A DNA stretch of 64,000 nucleotides from CBDDEH01 sp965226865. Its GTDB lineage: Bacteria > Chloroflexota > Dehalococcoidia > Lucifugimonadales > JAGWBF01. Made by a program: the position numbers and the translations under genes. A model generated the notes under the pieces. It was not told the origin of the DNA. It made no database searches and worked only from the letters and a program-made list of their open reading frames with translations. Shown in pieces: positions 60,203 to 64,000 of the stretch. Each line of letters opens with the position of its first letter. Within the stretch, counting starts at the first letter, position 1. Where the stretch lies: the NCBI GenBank assembly GCA_965226865.1, contig CBDDEH010000004.1, positions 1,364,001-1,428,000 on the forward strand. The letters are read 5' to 3'.

Positions 60203-60934
60203 ATGAATACCACAGCTAAGCCGATGACGTCCCCAATAGAGATAGATAAGAAATTGCAAGTAACCGTCCGCTTTTTCGCCCTCTATCGAGAACGGGCCGG
60301 ACAAGGCCACACTACGATCGAGCTGCCTTCCGGCGCCACCGTGGCCGAAGCGGTAGCGGAGATCCGCCGGAGATTCCCCAAGCTGGCGCCCGGCTCGGTT
60401 GAAATAGTGGCGGCGGTAAACGCCGAATACGCTCCACACGATACCTTATTAAATGAAGGGGACTTACTGGCCCTGATTCCTCCGGTCAGCGGAGGCTCAT
60501 CCATGATAGAGATAACACACCATCCCCTTAACCCGGATGAAGTCACCGCCAAGGTGAGAAAAGACACCAACGGAGGAGTGGTCACCTTCCTGGGAACCAC
60601 CAGGTCTTTTTTCGAAGGGCGAAGCGTTCTATATCTGGAGTACGAAGCCTATCCGGACATGGCTCTAAACCAGATGGAGGACATCAGCCGGGACATCCAG
60701 GCCAAGTGGGGCATCGAGGACATCGCCGCCTCCCACCGTATAGGGCGTGTGGACATAGGGGAGATAAGCCTGGTTGTCGCCGTCGCCTCTCCCCACCGCA
60801 AAGAGGCCTTCCACGCCTGCCATGAGTTCGTTGACCGCTTGAAGCAGACTGTCCCCATATGGAAGAAAGAGTACTTCGAGGACGGCTCCCGATGGGTCGC
60901 CTGCGAAGACCACGAACACGCACCGGCCCACTAG
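60203..60934 (+). CDS. moaX: MoaD-MoaE fusion (molybdopterin synthase)
   Basis: 243 residues. Residues about 18-100 are MoaD (VTVRFFALYRERAG, LPSGATVAEAV, LLALIPPVSGG). Residues about 103-243 are MoaE (IEITHHPLNPDEVTAKVRKD, GGVVTFLGTTRSFFEG, YEAYPDMALNQMEDI, RIGRVDIGEISLVVAVASPH, IWKKEYFEDGSRW). In separate MoaD the GG is the C-terminus that carries the thiocarboxylate; here it is internal (VSGGSSMIEI). In mycobacterial MoaX the fusion is cleaved after this GG (established for that protein). The enzyme makes molybdopterin from precursor Z. No other moa gene is in the window. Confidence 0.95.
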   Translation: MNTTAKPMTSPIEIDKKLQVTVRFFALYRERAGQGHTTIELPSGATVAEAVAEIRRRFPKLAPGSVEIVAAVNAEYAPHDTLLNEGDLLALIPPVSGGSSMIEITHHPLNPDEVTAKVRKDTNGGVVTFLGTTRSFFEGRSVLYLEYEAYPDMALNQMEDISRDIQAKWGIEDIAASHRIGRVDIGEISLVVAVASPHRKEAFHACHEFVDRLKQTVPIWKKEYFEDGSRWVACEDHEHAPAH

Positions 60935-61331
60935 TCCCTCCTGACTCCCCCTTTTGTTCCTACGCCTATTTCTCCCCACCCACTCATGCTGAGCCCGTCG
61001 AAGCATCATGTTGAGCCTTCCTGCTACCGCTCGTGGTGAGCTTGTCGAACCAGAGCGGGTAAAACTGTCCCTTACCCCTTTACCTCCCCGATGGGCAACC
61101 GTGGCGCTCCCTCGCAACAACAGAGGGGTGTCCCCTCTGGACACCCCTCTGGCGGGGGATTGGGGGTGTCCCCCAAAATCTCAATATATTTCCCCCTTCC
61201 TGGCCAGGAAGGGGGCCAAGGGGGCGCAGGGGCACAGCCCCGCCGGGGGTGAGGGTGATATCTGTCCAAATCCAAAACTCATGGGGCTTGCATTTTCAGC
61301 ACACTCTCTTGGGGCCACCAAGGTGGAATAG
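60935..61331. other. Repeat-rich intergenic region
   Basis: Contains two CTCATG/CTCGTG palindromes (60979-61058), a CAGAGGGGTGTCCCCTCTG hairpin (about 61120-61139) followed by CACCCCTCTGGCGGGGGATT, and CCCCCTTCCTGGCCAGGAAG plus GGGG (61193-61216). These are the same families as at 42.8-43.0 kb and around the mobile island. No supported gene. Confidence 0.6.
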
Positions 61332-64000
61332 CCCCTTCGAATCCAGCTGATCAACGTGCCTGTGGCCGGATACACAATAGAGTTCACCTACCTCAAGGCG
61401 CAGATCACCGCCATTCTCAATACACCAGGCGCCGACCCAAACAGGCAGGTCGCTATGTTTGAGGGCCAGCCTGGTGGAACCAAAGCCGTCGATTTCGTGG
61501 ACGGGACTGGCACCCTTGGCTGGACGTGTGCCGACGGAGGCACAACCGTATCCTGTAGCAAAGGGTACACGGCTCAAGTCATCGCTCAGGGCGACGTGGA
61601 CGAGTTCTTCACCCTCCGCGTGTTCGAAGAAGAGGTGATAACGGCGGTTATCAGTGCTCCAGGCACCGGCCTTGAGGGAAGCTCGATAGCATTCGACGGC
61701 AGTGGTTCGACGACGCCCGCCTCAGGTTTTACCAGCTTCGCCTGGGACTTTGATGACGGCGGCACCGCCTTAGGCGCCGGCGTAACCCACGCCTTCAGCG
61801 ACAACGGCACCTTCGACGTCACACTGACGGTAACGGACACCGCCGGCAATACCGACACCGCCACTCACCAGATAACCATCAGCAACGTGGACCCTGTTAT
61901 CGCTCCGCTGGGCGACCTGACGATAGACGAAGGCGGCACAACGAATGTTTCGGGGAGCTTCACCGACGCGGGGTTCCTCGACACCTTCAACCAGGGTTTC
62001 TGTGACTCAGGTGGCCCCCCTGGCAGCGCATTCATAACCCCATCTCCGGGCCCTGGTAGCGGCACCTTCGACTGTCCTCCCTTTACATACCCGGACAACG
62101 CCGGCTCCCCATTCACTGCAGAAGTTTTCATCGACGACGACGAGCTGCCTACTCCAGGATTTGGCTTCGAGCAGTTCCTTGTCAACGTGAACAACCTGCC
62201 GCCCGTCGTAGACGCCGGGCTGGACCAGACCATCGATGAAGGCGACACCCTGACCTTTAACTCCCCAAGCTTCACCGACGCGGAAATCCTGGACACCCAT
62301 ACTGCCACGATAGACTGGGACGGACCAGGCCCGCTTGCTCCAGAGGCCGGCACGGTGGTTGTACTAGGCCCCGGCTCTGGTGAAGTCAACGGCTCCCACC
62401 TCTATCAGGACGACGGCGTATTCGACGTTGAGGTCTGTGTGAAGGACAACGACAACGACACGGGCTGTGACACCGTACGGGTCACCGTCAACAACCTTGC
62501 GCCTGTGGTAGTTGCCGGAGGCCCCCAGACCATCGACGAGGGTCAAAGCATCAACCTCGACCCAGCCACCTTCACCGATGCGGGAGTCCTAGATACCCAC
62601 ACCGCCACCATCGACTGGGGTGACTCGCTCAGCGACCCAGGCAATGTTATCGAGGCCGGTGGTTCTGGCACGGTGGATGAGACTCATCCATACGTGCAAA
62701 GCGGTGTTTACACCGTGACGGTCACCGTAACAGACGCCGTTGATCCGGCCAGCAATGACAGCGATACCTTCACAGTCACCGTAAACAACGTGGCGCCGAC
62801 AGTGGACGCGGGCCAGGACCAGATCGTCCTATCGTTAGAACAGGTAGATCTGGACCCGGCTACCTTCGACGACCCTGCCAAGGGTTTTGACGCACCATAC
62901 CAGCGGGTAATCGACTGGGGCGATGGTCAGACCGACTTCGGCACAGGTATCGACCCCACGAACCCGCCCGGCACCGTCAAGGGCAGCCACACCTACGCCG
63001 CTGACGACATCTACACCGTGACGGTGACAGTCACGGACAAGGACGGCGACACCGGCGGCGACACCATACAGGTGGTCGTCGGAGCGGCCGTGGAACTGCT
63101 GCTTACACCGGCAACGCAGGACATTGGCCTCGTGCCGCCGCCACCACCATCCGGTGACGTTACCTTGGTGCTGAACCCCAACGGCACCCCCGTGGACACA
63201 ATCGATGCCGTCATCGCCTATCGTAGTGATCGGGTACAGGCGTTGGGCGTCCAGAACGACCCCGATGCACTCGCTGGAGTCGTCGTAAACTGTAATGACG
63301 ACAGTGCGGGGACCATCACCTGTAACGCGACCGGCACGCTGCCGACGGCCAATCCATCCAACCTGGCTATTTTCACCTTTGGTCCTATAGTCGCTGGGCC
63401 TTCACCGGTTGAATTTAACCCGGCTCTGACAGACGCCACCATTGGCGGAAGCTCCGTGCTGGCGGGTCTGTTCGATGCCTTGGTAACCGTCAAGGGCCTC
63501 GTACAGGTCGACGTGGAGTTCTCTTTACAAACCACGCCGCTGGACGGCGACACCATACGGGTCGTGCTGTATGACCAGGATGCCTTCGATCCTCTGACCG
63601 ACGGACCCATGCCGTGGGACATCTTCGGAGAACCTCCGGTGGGGTCTCCCTTCGAATTCGTCTTCCCGGGTGATGTGACTTCCCTTGGAGGCAACGACTA
63701 CTCGGTACGCCTGCTTGGTGTATTCACGGACACCTACGATATGACGATCCTGGCCACCAACCGGGGCGACTTGAGGGACACGCTGGCCAACCTGCGAGAC
63801 GACCAGTTGATCAACCTGCGTCGGACAGACCCAGAGAGTCCGGGACCAGTGGACATGGGTACCTTGCTCGAGGGCAATATCGTCGACGACGCCCGCCCGG
63901 GTATCGAGCCCACCGATGTCATCAACGCCCTGGACGCCAGCGCCTTCGCGGCAGCCTTCGGGACCAGCGCGGGAGACGCCGGCTTCGAGTCCTTCGCGGA
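61332..64000 (+). CDS. Large PKD-repeat surface protein, partial (no start found; runs off the window)
   Basis: One frame is open from the TAG at 61329 to the window end (about 889 codons), opposite several spurious minus-strand frames. No ATG opens it; GTG codons at about 61353-61359 (INVPVAGYTIEFTYL) are the earliest candidates, and the 5' end may have been lost to the repeat block. PKD domains are clear (FAWDFDDGGTALGAGVTHAF, SDNGTFDVTLTVTD), then several polycystin-like units with TIDEG, FTDAG and TIDWG. The end reads DVINALDASAFAAAFGTSAG, a dockerin-like calcium loop. Likely an extracellular adhesin or scaffold. It belongs to the same class as the HYR protein at 33.3 kb. Confidence 0.8.

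Noticed and set aside
61586..63925. Series of minus-strand frames opposite 61.6-63.9 kb
   Set aside because: The plus strand reads as one continuous PKD-domain protein; the minus frames are its shadows.

Overview
The window looks like a contig from a marine Chloroflexota bacterium of the SAR202/Dehalococcoidia type. This is inferred from the gene mix, not from a marker gene: family-5 substrate-binding lipoproteins with Thr/Pro stalks, several Amidohydrolase-2 hydrolases, paired isocitrate-lyase/PEP-mutase-like enzymes, a glycolate-oxidase-like flavoenzyme, a fused MoaD-MoaE, and a high load of short palindromic repeats.

Layout. 0-7 kb: the end of pyruvate phosphate dikinase, then three damaged secreted or lipoprotein genes. 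7-12 kb: two tandem lipoprotein paralogues, one split by an IS element and one missing its 5' end, with an HTH/small-membrane-protein operon between them that has a near-consensus promoter. 12-24 kb: MFS transporter, small VOC, NTF2-like and GlcG-like proteins, an Amidohydrolase-2 gene, a substrate-binding lipoprotein, and a TPR membrane protein coupled to a frameshifted unknown gene. 24-33 kb: a housekeeping block with metH, an EVE protein, queG, two peroxiredoxins in tandem, trmI, an HD-domain protein and a MidA-like methyltransferase. 33-40 kb: a large HYR/beta-helix surface protein split by a 161-bp MITE, citrate synthase, an alpha/beta hydrolase and tRNA-Ser(TGA). 40-46 kb: a PAP2-kinase-like fusion, glutamate dehydrogenase, and a PEP-mutase-like enzyme. 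46-51.3 kb: a mobile island with a transposase, an HTH regulator, a DNA methyltransferase, a PmeII-type restriction enzyme and an unknown two-gene membrane module. 51-61 kb: a catabolic cluster (HMG-CoA-lyase-like enzyme, FAD oxidase, substrate-binding lipoprotein, D-aminoacylase, Amidohydrolase-2, second PEP-mutase-like enzyme) followed by moaDE. 61.3 kb to the end: a PKD/dockerin-like surface protein that runs off the window.

The most notable observations are these. (1) Two peroxiredoxin-like genes carry an in-frame UGA exactly where the redox-active Cys belongs, which suggests selenocysteine. (2) A dispersed repeat of about 35 bp is present in ten copies between 6.8 and 40.1 kb, all in the same orientation. 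(3) An IS element and a MITE share terminal inverted repeats, and both leave exact 6-bp target duplications; removing them in silico restores two open reading frames. (4) A restriction-modification system sits in a probable transposon with an undescribed two-gene membrane module. (5) A 224-bp stretch is identical between two otherwise diverged PEP-mutase-like paralogues.

Caveat: about ten genes are frameshifted, and most of the breaks fall in mononucleotide runs. Some of these 'pseudogenes' may be sequencing or assembly errors.
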